A stretch of 64,000 bases of DNA from assembly GCF_009674495.1 (NCBI RefSeq), contig NZ_WKJN01000010.1:1-64000 (forward strand). The letters are read 5' to 3'. How positions within the stretch are numbered: the first letter of the stretch is position 1; the number at the start of each line of letters is the position of its first letter. The DNA comes from Duganella alba (GTDB lineage: Bacteria; Pseudomonadota; Gammaproteobacteria; Burkholderiales; Burkholderiaceae_D). Made by a program: the position numbers and the translations under genes. Positions 9,144 to 18,168 of this stretch are shown here, in pieces. The notes beneath the pieces were generated by a model that was not told where the DNA came from, made no database searches, and worked only from the letters and a program-made list of their open reading frames with translations.

Positions 9144-11462
9144 TTAAACCTTGCGTTGCGCCACCGCATCCACCACGCACAGCGCGGTCATGTTGACGAT
9201 GCGGCGCACGGTGGCCGACGGCGTCAGGATGTGGACCGGCTTGGCGCAGCCGAGCAGGATCGGGCCGACCGCGATGCCGTTGCCGGACGAGGTTTTCACC
9301 AGGTTGTAGGCGATGTTGGCCGATTCGATGTTCGGCATCACCAGCAGGTTGGCGTCGCCGGTCAGGGTCGAGCCCGGCATGATGGCGGTGCGCAGCTTCG
9401 AGTCCAGCGCGGTGTCGCCGTGCATTTCGCCGTCCACTTCCAGCGACGGGTCGCGCTGCTTGATCAGCTCGAGCGCGGCGCGCATCTTGACCGCCGACGG
9501 GCTGTCCGACGAGCCGAAGTTGGAGTGCGACAGCAGCGCGGCGCGCGGCGACAGGCCGAAGCGGCGCATCTCTTCGGCCGCCATCACGGTGATCGCGGCC
9601 AGCTCGTTGGCGTCCGGATTTTCGTTGACGTGGGTGTCGACCATCACCAGCTGGCGCTGCGGCAGCACCAGCACGTTCATGGCGGCGTACACGCAGGCGC
9701 CTTCGCGGCGGCCCAGCACCTGGTCGATGTAGTGCAGGTGCAGCTGGGTGGTGCCGAAGGTGCCGCAGATCATGCCGTCGGCGTCGCCCTTCTTGATCAT
9801 CATGGCGCCGATCAGCGTGTGGCGGCGGCGCATTTCCAGCTTGGCGTATTCCTGCGTCACGCCTTTGCGGGCGGTCAGCTCGTAGTAGGCCTGCCAGTAG
9901 TCGCGGTAACGGTCGTCGTGGTCCGGATTGATGACGTCGAAGTCGACGCCCTGCTTCAGGCGCAGGCCGAACTTGGCGATGCGCGTATCGAGCACGGCCG
10001 GACGGCCGACCAGGATCGGACGCGCCAGCTTCTCGTCGACTACCACCTGCACCGCGCGCAGCACGCGCTCTTCCTCGCCTTCGGCGTAGACGATGCGCTT
10101 GATGCCCATGTCGGCCTTCTTGGCGACCTGGAACAGCGGCTTCATGAAGGTGCCCGAACGGTAGACGAACTGCTGCAGGCTTTCCTCGTAGGCCACCAGG
10201 TCCTTGATCGGACGGGTGGCGACGCCGGAATCCTCGGCGGCCTTGGCCACGGCCGGCGCGATCTTGGTCAGCAGGCGCGGATCGAACGGCATCGGGATCA
10301 GGTATTCCGGGCCGAACGACAGGTTGGTGAAGCCGTAGGTGGTGGCGACGATGTCCGACTGCTCGGCGTGCGCCAGCTCGGCGATCGCGTGCACCACGGC
10401 GATTTCCATTTCGCGGGTGATGGTGGTGGCGCCGCAATCGAGCGCGCCACGGAAGATGTACGGGAAGCACAGCACGTTGTTGACCTGGTTCGGGTAGTCC
10501 GAGCGGCCGGTGGCGATGATGGCGTCGCCGCGCACCGCCTTGACGTCTTCCGGCAGGATTTCCGGATTCGGGTTGGCCAGCGCCAGGATCAGCGGATTCG
10601 GCGCCATGGCCTTGACCATGTCCTGCTTCAGCACGCCGCCGGCCGACACGCCGAGGAAGATATCCGCATCCGGAATAACTTCGGCCAGGGTGCGGGCGTC
10701 GGTTTCGCGGGCGAAGCGTTCCTTGTCCGGGTCCATCAGCTCGGTGCGGCTCTTGTAGACCACGCCGGCCAGGTCGGTCACGTAGATGTTTTCCAGCGGG
10801 AAGCCGAGGTCGACGATCAGGTCCAGGCAGGCCAGCGCCGCGGCGCCCGCGCCGGACACCACCAGCTTGCACTGCTTGATGTCCTTGCCGACCAGCGAGA
10901 TGCCGTTCAGGATCGCCGCGCCGACGATGATGGCGGTGCCGTGCTGGTCATCGTGGAACACCGGGATCTTCATGCGCTCGCGCAGCTTGCGCTCGATGGT
11001 GAAGCACTCCGGCGCCTTGATGTCTTCCAGGTTGACGCCGCCGAAGGTCGGCTCCAGCGAGGCGATGATGTCGACCAGCTTGTCCGGGTCCTGCTCGTTG
11101 ATTTCGATGTCGAACACATCGATGCCGGCGAACTTCTTGAACAGCACGCCCTTGCCTTCCATCACCGGCTTGGCGGCCAGCGGACCGATATTGCCCAGGC
11201 CCAGCACGGCGGTGCCGTTGGTGATGACGGCAACCAGGTTGCCGCGCGCGGTGTATTTATAAGCGTTGGCCGGATCGATGACGATTTCTTCGCACGGCGC
11301 GGCCACGCCCGGGGAGTAGGCCAGCGCCAGATCGCGCTGGTTGGTCAGTTGCTTGGTCGGCGTTACGCTGATTTTGCCCGGGGTTGGGAACTCGTGGTAC
11401 TCCAGCGCCGATGCGCGAAGTTGTTGACGAATTGCTTCTTTTTTCTCAGGTGACGAATCCAT
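9144..11462 (-). CDS. maeB: NADP-dependent malic enzyme with C-terminal phosphotransacetylase-like domain
   Basis: The 772-residue cytoplasmic protein has the usual MaeB length and layout. The malic enzyme N-domain ([29 protein letters not shown]) and NAD(P)-binding domain ([15 protein letters not shown]) lie within about residues 20-430. A phosphate acetyltransferase-like domain (about 440-765, [16 protein letters not shown]) follows and usually serves as an allosteric module. It decarboxylates malate to pyruvate and makes NADPH. It is monocistronic, with its own terminator and a 320-nt AT-rich upstream region. Confidence 0.95.
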   Translation of the reverse strand: MDSSPEKKEAIRQQLRASALEYHEFPTPGKISVTPTKQLTNQRDLALAYSPGVAAPCEEIVIDPANAYKYTARGNLVAVITNGTAVLGLGNIGPLAAKPVMEGKGVLFKKFAGIDVFDIEINEQDPDKLVDIIASLEPTFGGVNLEDIKAPECFTIERKLRERMKIPVFHDDQHGTAIIVGAAILNGISLVGKDIKQCKLVVSGAGAAALACLDLIVDLGFPLENIYVTDLAGVVYKSRTELMDPDKERFARETDARTLAEVIPDADIFLGVSAGGVLKQDMVKAMAPNPLILALANPNPEILPEDVKAVRGDAIIATGRSDYPNQVNNVLCFPYIFRGALDCGATTITREMEIAVVHAIAELAHAEQSDIVATTYGFTNLSFGPEYLIPMPFDPRLLTKIAPAVAKAAEDSGVATRPIKDLVAYEESLQQFVYRSGTFMKPLFQVAKKADMGIKRIVYAEGEEERVLRAVQVVVDEKLARPILVGRPAVLDTRIAKFGLRLKQGVDFDVINPDHDDRYRDYWQAYYELTARKGVTQEYAKLEMRRRHTLIGAMMIKKGDADGMICGTFGTTQLHLHYIDQVLGRREGACVYAAMNVLVLPQRQLVMVDTHVNENPDANELAAITVMAAEEMRRFGLSPRAALLSHSNFGSSDSPSAVKMRAALELIKQRDPSLEVDGEMHGDTALDSKLRTAIMPGSTLTGDANLLVMPNIESANIAYNLVKTSSGNGIAVGPILLGCAKPVHILTPSATVRRIVNMTALCVVDAVAQRKV

Positions 11463-11785
11463 GTGCTTTACTGCCTTCCCATATTGTGCGATCGAAGGCC
11501 TATGATTTTATCAGACCAGTTCTTTCAATTAAGTAGGTATTTTCACCAACAGCAATAAACGTTATCAGCATTTTTTATGAGGCAACTTGGAGGTTAGCCG
11601 AATTTTTAGGCAGATTACCCATGGTTAGAGCCTACATAATCAATTTTCCGAACTCATTGCCTTTGACTATCGATAATTTATAAGTGATTGAAATTATCGA
11701 TATTTCACCATGCGAAGCGCGGCGCCGCGCAAGCGGCGGCGTTTCGGCTAAGCTGAGACCATCAACCGTTCATCAGGAGAAGTCC
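11463..11785. other. Intergenic region between divergent maeB and a small hypothetical gene
   Basis: This 323-nt gap is clearly AT-richer than its surroundings and should hold the promoters for both divergent genes. The only strong structure is the 12-bp inverted repeat at 11668-11702. I see no small ORF with a ribosome site and no tRNA-like fold. Confidence 0.6.
11668..11702. repeat. Perfect 12-bp inverted repeat, candidate operator
   Basis: TATCGATAATTT (11668-11679) and AAATTATCGATA (11691-11702) are exact reverse complements separated by 11 nt. Each arm also contains the self-palindrome TATCGATA, so the site has two-fold symmetry at two scales. The spacing of the two TATCGATA cores, about two helical turns, suits a dimeric or tetrameric regulator. 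It lies 84 nt upstream of the ATG at 11786 and about 205 nt from maeB. No T-tract follows, so a terminator is unlikely. Confidence 0.55.
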
Positions 11786-12187
11786 ATGGCCGCCTTGATT
11801 GTTTCCGACCGCTTGCCCGAACCGGCCGGCGCCACGCCGCAAGGCGCCGCCTGGCAACAACTGCTGCACTGGCAGGAGAACGGCCAGCAACTGGCTTTCG
11901 TCTACACCCGTTCGCAGGGCGGGCTGATCCACACCGGACAAGGCCGGCTGGACCAGTTGAGCCTGGACGCCACCACCATCGAGGCCGGCGCCAGCAAGCT
12001 GTACATCGTGCTGTCCGGCGCCTCCTACGAGGCCGGGCCACAGCTGTTCTTCACGCCCAATTTGCTGAGCCGCTTCCACGTCAACGGCGTCGCCGTGCGG
12101 CTGGCCAACCACGACTGGCTGTTCCTGTCCGACGAATCGCTGCCGGCACTGGGCATGGAAACCCTGCAAAAAAGGCTGGCGCCGTAG
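11786..12187 (+). CDS. Hypothetical protein, 133 aa
   Basis: I do not recognise a family. The start at 11786 is supported by AGGAGA 7 nt upstream; the in-frame start further up at 11684 has no such site. The product has no signal peptide or membrane segment, is rich in Ala/Leu/Gln, and has an aromatic centre (QLFFTPNLLSRFHVNG, ANHDWLFLSDES). It is probably a small soluble cytoplasmic protein. It lies 16 nt before thiL on the same strand and may be co-transcribed with it, but nothing in the sequence ties it to thiamine metabolism. Confidence 0.7.
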   Translation: MAALIVSDRLPEPAGATPQGAAWQQLLHWQENGQQLAFVYTRSQGGLIHTGQGRLDQLSLDATTIEAGASKLYIVLSGASYEAGPQLFFTPNLLSRFHVNGVAVRLANHDWLFLSDESLPALGMETLQKRLAP

Positions 12188-12203
12188 CGGTACAATACCG
12201 CCC

Positions 12204-13178
12204 ATGCTCTCCGAATTCGACCTCATCCAGGAATACTTCCAGCGTCCCCACCATGCCGCGCGCGCTGTGCTCGGCATCGGCGACGATTGCGCGCTGATCG
12301 CGCCCACGCCCGGCCTGCAGACCGCCATTTCGTCCGACATGCTGGTCGAGGGCCGGCATTTCTTTGCCGGCGAAGATGCGCAGCGGCTCGGCCACAAGGC
12401 GCTGGCGGTCAACCTGTCCGACCTGGCGGCGATGGGCGCGCGCCCGGTCGGCTTCACGCTGGCGCTGGCGCTGCCGTCGGCCGACCGCGCCTGGCTGCAA
12501 GGCTTTTCACAAGGCCTGTTCGCGCTGGCCGACGCCTTCAACATCGAGCTGATTGGCGGCGACACCACCAAGGGGCCGCTGAATATCTGCATCACCGTGT
12601 TCGGCGAACTGCGGCCGGGCCAGGCGCTACGCCGCAGCGCCGCGCAAGCGGGCGACGACATCTGGATTTCCGGCACGCTCGGCGACGCCCGCCTGGCGCT
12701 GGCCGGCTACCGCCTGGAACTGAAACAAGCGCTGGACGCCGCCAGCCAGCGCGCCGCCGCCGTGCGCATGCATACGCCGGTGCCGCGCGTGGAACTGGGC
12801 GTGCTGCTGGCCGAACAGGGCATCGCCCATGCGGCCATCGATATCTCGGACGGTCTGATCGGCGACCTCGGCCACATCCTGAAGCGCTCGCAGGTCGGCG
12901 CCACGCTGGACATTGACGCGCTGCCGGCCGGCGACATCCTGGCCACGCAGGAGACGGCGCTGCGGCGCGCCTACACCGCCGCCGGCGGCGACGATTACGA
13001 GCTGTGCTTCACCGCGCCGGTGGCGTCACGCGCCGCCATCCTGGCCGCCGCCGCCAGCGTGGCAACGCCGGTGACGCGCGTCGGCAGCATCGAGGCGCAG
13101 GCCGGGCTAAGGCTGGTCGGCGCCGACGGCGCGCCGCTCGACCTGCAACTGAGCAGCTTCGATCACTTCACTTCCTGA
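12204..13178 (+). CDS. thiL: Thiamine-monophosphate kinase
   Basis: The 324-residue enzyme phosphorylates thiamine monophosphate to thiamine diphosphate with ATP, the last step of cofactor synthesis. ThiL marks are the start SEFDLIQEYF, the metal/ATP motif GIGDDCALI, NLSDLAAMGA, LIGGDTTKGP and ISDGLIGDLGHI in the second domain, plus GGDDYELCF near the C-terminus. Length is typical. In many betaproteobacteria thiL is followed by pgpA and pncC. Here a convergent GGDEF-EAL gene lies between thiL and pncC and pgpA is absent; the two genes overlap tail to tail by 16 nt. Confidence 0.95.
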   Translation: MLSEFDLIQEYFQRPHHAARAVLGIGDDCALIAPTPGLQTAISSDMLVEGRHFFAGEDAQRLGHKALAVNLSDLAAMGARPVGFTLALALPSADRAWLQGFSQGLFALADAFNIELIGGDTTKGPLNICITVFGELRPGQALRRSAAQAGDDIWISGTLGDARLALAGYRLELKQALDAASQRAAAVRMHTPVPRVELGVLLAEQGIAHAAIDISDGLIGDLGHILKRSQVGATLDIDALPAGDILATQETALRRAYTAAGGDDYELCFTAPVASRAAILAAAASVATPVTRVGSIEAQAGLRLVGADGAPLDLQLSSFDHFTS

Positions 13179-15781
13179 GCCGCCGTCTGCAACGCCGTGG
13201 CGTCCTCGCCCGGCTGCCCGACGCGCTTGCCGCTGCCGTGCATCAGCCAGTAGTGGTGGAAGGCCAGGCGGATGTTGTCGCGCAGCTGGGTGTCGTCCCA
13301 CGGCTTGGTGTAGAAGCGGTAGATGGCGCCGCGATTGATCGAATCGAGCACCGCCTCCAGCCCCGTATAGCCGGATAGGATGATGCGGATGGTGTCCGGA
13401 TACATCTCCTTGACCTTGCTGAGGAACTCGGTGCCGCTCATGGCCGGCATGCGCTGGTCGCACAGGATCACCTGCACCGCGTGCAGCGCCAGCAGCTCGA
13501 ACGCCTCGGTCGGCGAGGCCGCCGTCAGGATCTGGTAGCCGTCGCGGCGGAACAGCCGGTGCAGCGAGGCCAGCACGTTCACATCGTCGTCGACGATCAG
13601 CAGCGTCTGCGCCGGCTGGGTGGCGTTGCCCGGCGCCGGCGGCAGGCTGTGGCCTGACCGCACCAGCTGGCTCACCTCGTCCGGCGGCAGCGGCCGGCTG
13701 TAGAAGTAGCCCTGGATTTCGTCGCAGCGGCTGCGCCGCAGGTATTCCAGCTGCGCCCGCGTCTCCACGCCTTCCGCCACCACCTGCAGCTTGAGGCTGT
13801 GCGCCATGCTGATGATGGCCAGCGCGATCGCCGCGTCGTTGGGGTTGGTGGTGATGTCGCGCACGAAGGCGATGTCGATCTTCAGCTTGTCGATCGGGAA
13901 GCGCTGCAGATAGGCCAGCGAGGAATAGCCGGTGCCGAAGTCGTCGATGGCCACCTTGATGCCGAGCGCCTTCAGGCGCTTGAGCACGGTGATGGTGCGC
14001 TCGGCGTTGTTCATCAGCGAGGTTTCGGTCAGCTCCAGTTCCAGCAGTTCCGGCGGCGTCTGGTGGCGCGCCAGCGCGTCGTGCACCAGCTGTTCCAGGT
14101 CGCCTTCGATGAACTGGCGGCTGGCGACGTTGACCGCCACCCGCACCGGCCCGGTGCCGTCGGCCAGCCAGACGGCGATCTGGCGGCAGGCGGCGTCGAT
14201 GATCCAGGCGCCGACGCGCACCACCAGCCCCGTATCCTCCAGCACCGGCACGAACTCGGCCGGGTAGACCAGGCCGAAGCCCGGCCGCTCCCAGCGCAGC
14301 AGCGACTCGACGCCGGCAAAGCCGCCCGTGTGCAGGTTGACCTTGGGCTGGAAGTGCAGGCGCAGCTCGTCGTTGTCGAGCGCGCGCCGCAGCGCCAGCT
14401 CCATGTCCAGCCGCGCCAGCACCTGCACGTTCATGCCGGCGGTGAAGAAGCGGTAGCCGTCGCGGCCGGCCTGCTTGGCGCGCTCCATGGCGGTGTCGGC
14501 GTACTTGACCAGGGTGTCGGGATCGGTGGCGTCGTCCGGGTAGACCGAGATGCCGATGCTGGCGCTGACCACGGCCTGGTGGCCGTCGAGCTCGAACGGC
14601 TGGCGCAGCGCCTCGCGCACCTCGTTGGCGGCGTGCACGGCGTCCTGCTGGTCGCGGCTCATGGTCAGGATCAGCGCGAACTCGTCGCCGCCGAGGCGGC
14701 CGACGGTGTCGCGGATGCGCACCGTCTGCACCAGCCGGTTGCTGAACTGGCGCAGCAGGTCGTCGCCGCGCGCCGCGCCCAGCGAATCGTTGATGTTCTT
14801 GAAGCGGTCCAGGCCGATCATCAGCACGACGATGCGCCAGGCCTTGTCCTGCGCCACGCTGATGGCGTCGGCCACGGTCTTGAAGAACAGCGTGCGGTTG
14901 GGCAGGCCGGTCAGGCTGTCGTAGTGGGCCATGTGCTGCAGCAGTTCCTCGGCCTGGCGCCGTTCGCTGATGTCGCGCGCCACGCCCAGCATCACCGACG
15001 GCTGGCCGGGACGCTGCAACAGTTGCCAGTACAGCTCGACCGGCACGGCGATCAGGTCGCGCCGCATCAGTTCCAGCTCGCTCAGTTCCGGCGAGCGGGC
15101 CGGGCCCAGCGCGGCGGCGTAGGCGGCCAGCCGCTCGGCCTGGGCGCGCAGCGCGTCCGGCGCACCGAGGCCGAGCCGGCTGGCCATCGGCCCCAGCATT
15201 TCAACGCGCGGATAGCCCAGCATGCGGCAGGCGCCCTCGTTGACATCGAGCACTTCGGCGCTGTCGGTGTCGAGCAGGAAGATGGCGTCGGCGGTGGCGT
15301 CCATGGCGCTGCGGAAGCGCTGCAGTTCGGCGGTCCGCTCGCGCACCGTCTGTTCGAGGCGGGCGTTGTAGCCGCGCTCGCGGCCGTGCAGCAGGCGCAT
15401 CTCCAGCATGTTGCGGATGCGCGTCAGCGTCTCGACCGGATCAAAAGGTTTGCTGATGAAGTCGCGCGCGCCGGACTCGAAGGCGCGCATCTTGTGGTCG
15501 GGCTGGGCGGTGACCACCAGTACCGGCAGCCAGCCGTCCGGTTCCAGCGGCTTGAGCGCGTCCATCACCTCGAAGCCGCTCATGCCGGGCATCTGCAGGT
15601 CGAGGATGATCAGGTCGTAATGGTGCTCGGCATGCCAGCCGGCCACCACGCGCGGATCGGTGGTGGCGGTCACGTCCTTGTAGCCGGTGGAGGTGAGCAG
15701 GTACTCCAGCAACTCGATGTTGACTGGCTGATCGTCGACGATCAGGATGCGGGCGTGATGGATGTCGTTCTGACTGATCAT
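13163..15781 (-). CDS. REC-PAS-GGDEF-EAL-REC cyclic di-GMP signalling protein
   Basis: The 872-residue protein has five modules. An N-terminal receiver (about 8-120, phospho-acceptor in LIILDLQMPGMSG) is followed by a PAS-like segment (about 155-275), GGDEF (about 295-460, intact RLGGDEFALIL), EAL (about 475-725, ESLLRW variant with metal residues in ELTETSLM, DDFGTGYSSL and EGVET retained) and a C-terminal receiver (VILCDQRMPAMSG). It could both make and degrade c-di-GMP; the conserved EAL residues suggest phosphodiesterase activity is real. The start at 15781 is chosen because GGAGG lies just upstream; an in-frame start 90 nt earlier lacks one. No kinase gene is adjacent. Confidence 0.93.
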   Translation of the reverse strand: MISQNDIHHARILIVDDQPVNIELLEYLLTSTGYKDVTATTDPRVVAGWHAEHHYDLIILDLQMPGMSGFEVMDALKPLEPDGWLPVLVVTAQPDHKMRAFESGARDFISKPFDPVETLTRIRNMLEMRLLHGRERGYNARLEQTVRERTAELQRFRSAMDATADAIFLLDTDSAEVLDVNEGACRMLGYPRVEMLGPMASRLGLGAPDALRAQAERLAAYAAALGPARSPELSELELMRRDLIAVPVELYWQLLQRPGQPSVMLGVARDISERRQAEELLQHMAHYDSLTGLPNRTLFFKTVADAISVAQDKAWRIVVLMIGLDRFKNINDSLGAARGDDLLRQFSNRLVQTVRIRDTVGRLGGDEFALILTMSRDQQDAVHAANEVREALRQPFELDGHQAVVSASIGISVYPDDATDPDTLVKYADTAMERAKQAGRDGYRFFTAGMNVQVLARLDMELALRRALDNDELRLHFQPKVNLHTGGFAGVESLLRWERPGFGLVYPAEFVPVLEDTGLVVRVGAWIIDAACRQIAVWLADGTGPVRVAVNVASRQFIEGDLEQLVHDALARHQTPPELLELELTETSLMNNAERTITVLKRLKALGIKVAIDDFGTGYSSLAYLQRFPIDKLKIDIAFVRDITTNPNDAAIALAIISMAHSLKLQVVAEGVETRAQLEYLRRSRCDEIQGYFYSRPLPPDEVSQLVRSGHSLPPAPGNATQPAQTLLIVDDDVNVLASLHRLFRRDGYQILTAASPTEAFELLALHAVQVILCDQRMPAMSGTEFLSKVKEMYPDTIRIILSGYTGLEAVLDSINRGAIYRFYTKPWDDTQLRDNIRLAFHHYWLMHGSGKRVGQPGEDATALQTAAQEVK

Positions 15782-15957
15782 TGCGCCTCCGGGGGATCTT
15801 TGCTGTTGAGCTAGCTTACCATCCTGCACGAATGGCGGCGCACGGCTGTGCACGTTTGACACGCCTTGCAACTATAACAAATTTCCATGCGCCACTGGCA
15901 TCCACGTCGGACTGCATGGTACAGTGATAGCAAGCCCGTATCAGAGAAGGAGAAGCC

Positions 15958-16446
15958 ATGAGCAACAGCGACACCATCCTCGATCTAGCCGCGCAAGTCG
16001 GCAAAGCGTTACAAGACAAAGGGCTGATCCTGGCCACCGCCGAATCGTGCACCGGTGGCGGCGTGGCCCAGGCCATCACCGAAATCGCCGGCTCCACCGC
16101 CTGGTTCGACTGCGGTTTCGTCACCTATTCCAATGCCTCCAAGACCGAAATGCTGGACGTGTCCGCCGCGCTGATCGCGCAGATGGGCAGCGTGTCGGAA
16201 GAAGTGGCGGCCGCCATGGCCAGCGGCGCGCTCGGTTCCAGCAACGCCCACCTGGCGGTATCGACCACCGGCATCGCCGGCCCGACCGGCGCCGTGCCGG
16301 GCAAGCCGGTCGGCACCGTCTGCTTCGGCTGGGCCAACGCCGACACCGTCCACACCGAACGCCTGGTGTTCAGCGGCGACCGCCGCGCGGTGCGCGAGCA
16401 GACCGTGATCCACGCCCTGCAGGGCCTGCTCCGATTTATCAACTAG
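15958..16446 (+). CDS. pncC: Nicotinamide-nucleotide amidohydrolase (CinA C-terminal family)
   Basis: The 162-residue protein is the stand-alone CinA C-terminal domain. It deamidates nicotinamide mononucleotide to nicotinate mononucleotide in the pyridine nucleotide salvage cycle. ATAESCTGGGVAQAITEIAGSTAWF contains the catalytic Ser of the SCTGG motif, and STTGIAGPTGAVPGKPVGTVCFG the second conserved block. AAGGAGAAG immediately before the ATG is a strong ribosome site. It diverges from the c-di-GMP gene across a 176-nt promoter gap. Confidence 0.93.
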   Translation: MSNSDTILDLAAQVGKALQDKGLILATAESCTGGGVAQAITEIAGSTAWFDCGFVTYSNASKTEMLDVSAALIAQMGSVSEEVAAAMASGALGSSNAHLAVSTTGIAGPTGAVPGKPVGTVCFGWANADTVHTERLVFSGDRRAVREQTVIHALQGLLRFIN

Positions 16447-16478
16447 GTTGCCTTCGTGCCGCAAAACAATTACTCTCG

Positions 16479-16495
16479 ACGCATTCAAAATGCGT
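16479..16495. repeat. 7-bp perfect inverted repeat upstream of the TraL-like gene
   Basis: ACGCATT (16479-16485) and AATGCGT (16489-16495) are exact complements around CAA. The site ends 2 nt before the GGGAG ribosome site of the gene at 16509, so it could act as an operator near the promoter or as a leader hairpin that hides the ribosome site. Confidence 0.4.
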
Positions 16496-16508
16496 TTGGG
16501 AGTAGTTG

Positions 16509-17249
16509 ATGCAAAACACGGTACATTTTATTCTCCAGGGTAAGGGCGGCATCGGCAAGACGCTGGTCTCGACCATTCTTGCGCAATGGATCGCCAGCAA
16601 GGACGTGGCCGAGGGCCAGCAGCCGCTGCGCTGCTACGACACCGACCAGGAGAATGCGACCTTCTCGCGCTACAAGGCGATGGACGTCAAGCATGTGCCG
16701 GTGATGACCGACAGCCGCACCATCGATCCCAAGCGCTTCGACGCCCTGATGATCGACATCCTGGAACAGGACGGCAATTGCGTCATCGACAACGGCGCCA
16801 ACACCTTCTCCCCGCTGATGGGCTACCTGATCGAGAACGACTGCTTCGCGCTGCTGCAGGAATCCGGCCGCAAGGTCTACATCCACACCATCGTCGGCGG
16901 CGGCGACACGCTGCACGACACCGCCATGGGCTTCGTCTCCACCGCCAAGGCCACCAATGTGCCGCTGGTGCTGTGGGAAAACGAACACTTCGGCCTGCTG
17001 CAATCGGTGAGCGGCAAGCAGTTCATCGAATCGCAGACCTACGCCGACAACTCGGCGCGCGTGGTGGGCCGCGTGGTGCTGTCGGCGCGCAACGCCGACA
17101 CCTTCGGCGCCGACATCAAGAAGATGAACACGGCGCGCCTGACCGTCAACGAGGTCAAGGAAAGCGACAAATTCAACGTGATGGAAAAGCAGCGCATCAA
17201 GGTCGTGTTCCGCGACCTGTTCGAGCAACTCGACAAAGTGCAGTGGTAA
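16509..17249 (+). CDS. TraL-like P-loop ATPase (ParA/MinD superfamily)
   Basis: The 246-residue protein starts with a deviant Walker A, QGKGGIGKT (residues 10-18), and has YDTDQENATFSRYKAMDVKHV, VIDNGANTFSPLMGYLI and a basic C-terminus (EKQRIKVVFRDLFEQL). The order and wording of these blocks match TraL of IncP conjugation systems closely, better than ParA or MinD partition proteins. TraL's role in plasmids is poorly defined but belongs to the transfer region. I choose ATG 16509 with GGGAG 6 nt upstream over a TTG one codon earlier. It leads a three-gene unit with a TraM-like gene 6 nt downstream, and no other conjugation gene is nearby. Confidence 0.8.
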   Translation: MQNTVHFILQGKGGIGKTLVSTILAQWIASKDVAEGQQPLRCYDTDQENATFSRYKAMDVKHVPVMTDSRTIDPKRFDALMIDILEQDGNCVIDNGANTFSPLMGYLIENDCFALLQESGRKVYIHTIVGGGDTLHDTAMGFVSTAKATNVPLVLWENEHFGLLQSVSGKQFIESQTYADNSARVVGRVVLSARNADTFGADIKKMNTARLTVNEVKESDKFNVMEKQRIKVVFRDLFEQLDKVQW

Positions 17250-17255
17250 GCGGCC

Positions 17256-17792
17256 ATGGATCAGCAAAAGCTGCGCAGTCTGGTCTTTGAGAAAACCGGC
17301 GTCAAGATCGACATCGACGACCCGGTGTTTGCGCTGGTGGCGCTCAACGAAGCGGTGCTGGAAGACGCGGTGCAGCGCCACGTGGCGCTGATCGACGCCG
17401 CCTCGCAGGAGCTGGCGCAGCAGGCGCGGCTGGCGGGCGGCGTGGCGGCGCAAGCGCCCAGCCACAAGAGCGCGCATGACGCCTCCAACGAAATCGCGCC
17501 CGACCATCCGCCCGGCTACGTGCCGACGCCGGCGGCCGGTCCGGTGCGGCCGATCGCCACCCAGTCGCCGGCCGTCACGCCGCGCGAGCTGCGGCTGCTG
17601 GGCGCGGCCGCCGGCATCGCCCTGCTCAGCGCGCTGATCGTGCTGAGCGGCCAGGCCGCCTTCCGCAAGCCGGCGCCGGCGCTGACGGCGGAACAGGCGC
17701 AGGCGCTGCAAAACGCCGACAAGATGGAAAAAGCCCTGCAAAAGCTCGATCCGAAACTGCGCGCCCAACTTCCCGTGGAACTCCAAAAATAA
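17256..17792 (+). CDS. TraM-like membrane protein
   Basis: The 178-residue protein has an N-terminal region (EKTGVKIDIDDPVFALVALNEAVLEDAVQ) that matches the start of IncP TraM proteins: a short helix, then DDP followed by a hydrophobic helix. A Pro/Ala-rich linker (about 75-110) leads to one transmembrane helix near 115-135 (LRLLGAAAGIALLSALIVLS) and a short C-terminal tail. It is probably an inner-membrane protein anchored near its C-terminus. The gene follows the TraL-like gene by 6 nt in the same order as on IncP plasmids, and its stop overlaps the next start (TAATG). Confidence 0.65.
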   Translation: MDQQKLRSLVFEKTGVKIDIDDPVFALVALNEAVLEDAVQRHVALIDAASQELAQQARLAGGVAAQAPSHKSAHDASNEIAPDHPPGYVPTPAAGPVRPIATQSPAVTPRELRLLGAAAGIALLSALIVLSGQAAFRKPAPALTAEQAQALQNADKMEKALQKLDPKLRAQLPVELQK

Positions 17793-18139
17793 TGAAACGC
17801 CTCCTCCTACTGCTGTCCCTGGCGCTGGGCGCCTTGCCGGCGCTGGCGCAAAAGCTCGACACGCCCTCGTTCGTGATCCAGATCATCAGCAACTGCGCCG
17901 AAGGCAGCGTAACGTGCGACAACGTCAACTACGTCGGCACCAGCAAAAAGACCGGCAAGAGCGTCCGCCTGCGCGGCAAGACCGTGCACAGCCTGTGCGC
18001 CGACGGCGTCACGCCGTGCCGCTTCCAGGGCTACGAATTCAAGAGCGGCAACACCCACTACTTCGTCAGCGAAGACGGCCGCCTCGAAGTCACGCTCAAC
18101 AACAAGTCGCTGGTCAGCGAAAAGGGCCAGTGGGAATAA
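17792..18139 (+). CDS. Small periplasmic protein with two CX6C motifs
   Basis: The 115-residue protein has a clear Sec signal peptide (MKRLLLLLSLALGALPALAQ) with probable cleavage after ALA. The mature part, about 95 residues, has four cysteines in two equally spaced pairs, CAEGSVTC and CADGVTPC, which suggests two disulfides and a repeated beta-hairpin-like unit. I recognise no named family. Its ATG overlaps the TraM-like stop by 1 nt, so it is translationally coupled to that gene and likely works with it at the cell envelope. A weak 7-bp inverted repeat (18149-18164) follows. Confidence 0.8.
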   Translation: MKRLLLLLSLALGALPALAQKLDTPSFVIQIISNCAEGSVTCDNVNYVGTSKKTGKSVRLRGKTVHSLCADGVTPCRFQGYEFKSGNTHYFVSEDGRLEVTLNNKSLVSEKGQWE

Positions 18140-18148
18140 ACAAAGCGG

Positions 18149-18164
18149 AACCTGATGTCAGGTT
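18149..18164. repeat. Short inverted repeat after the TraL/TraM-like operon
   Basis: AACCTGA (18149-18155) and TCAGGTT (18158-18164) pair with a 2-nt gap. The position, 9 nt after the stop, suits a terminator, but the loop is too tight and no T-tract follows. It may instead be part of the arsR promoter region. Confidence 0.3.
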
Positions 18165-18168
18165 TCAT

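Noticed and set aside
9156..11453. Plus-strand open frame opposite maeB (765 codons)
   Set aside because: His/Val/Arg-rich antisense shadow of a well-defined malic enzyme gene.
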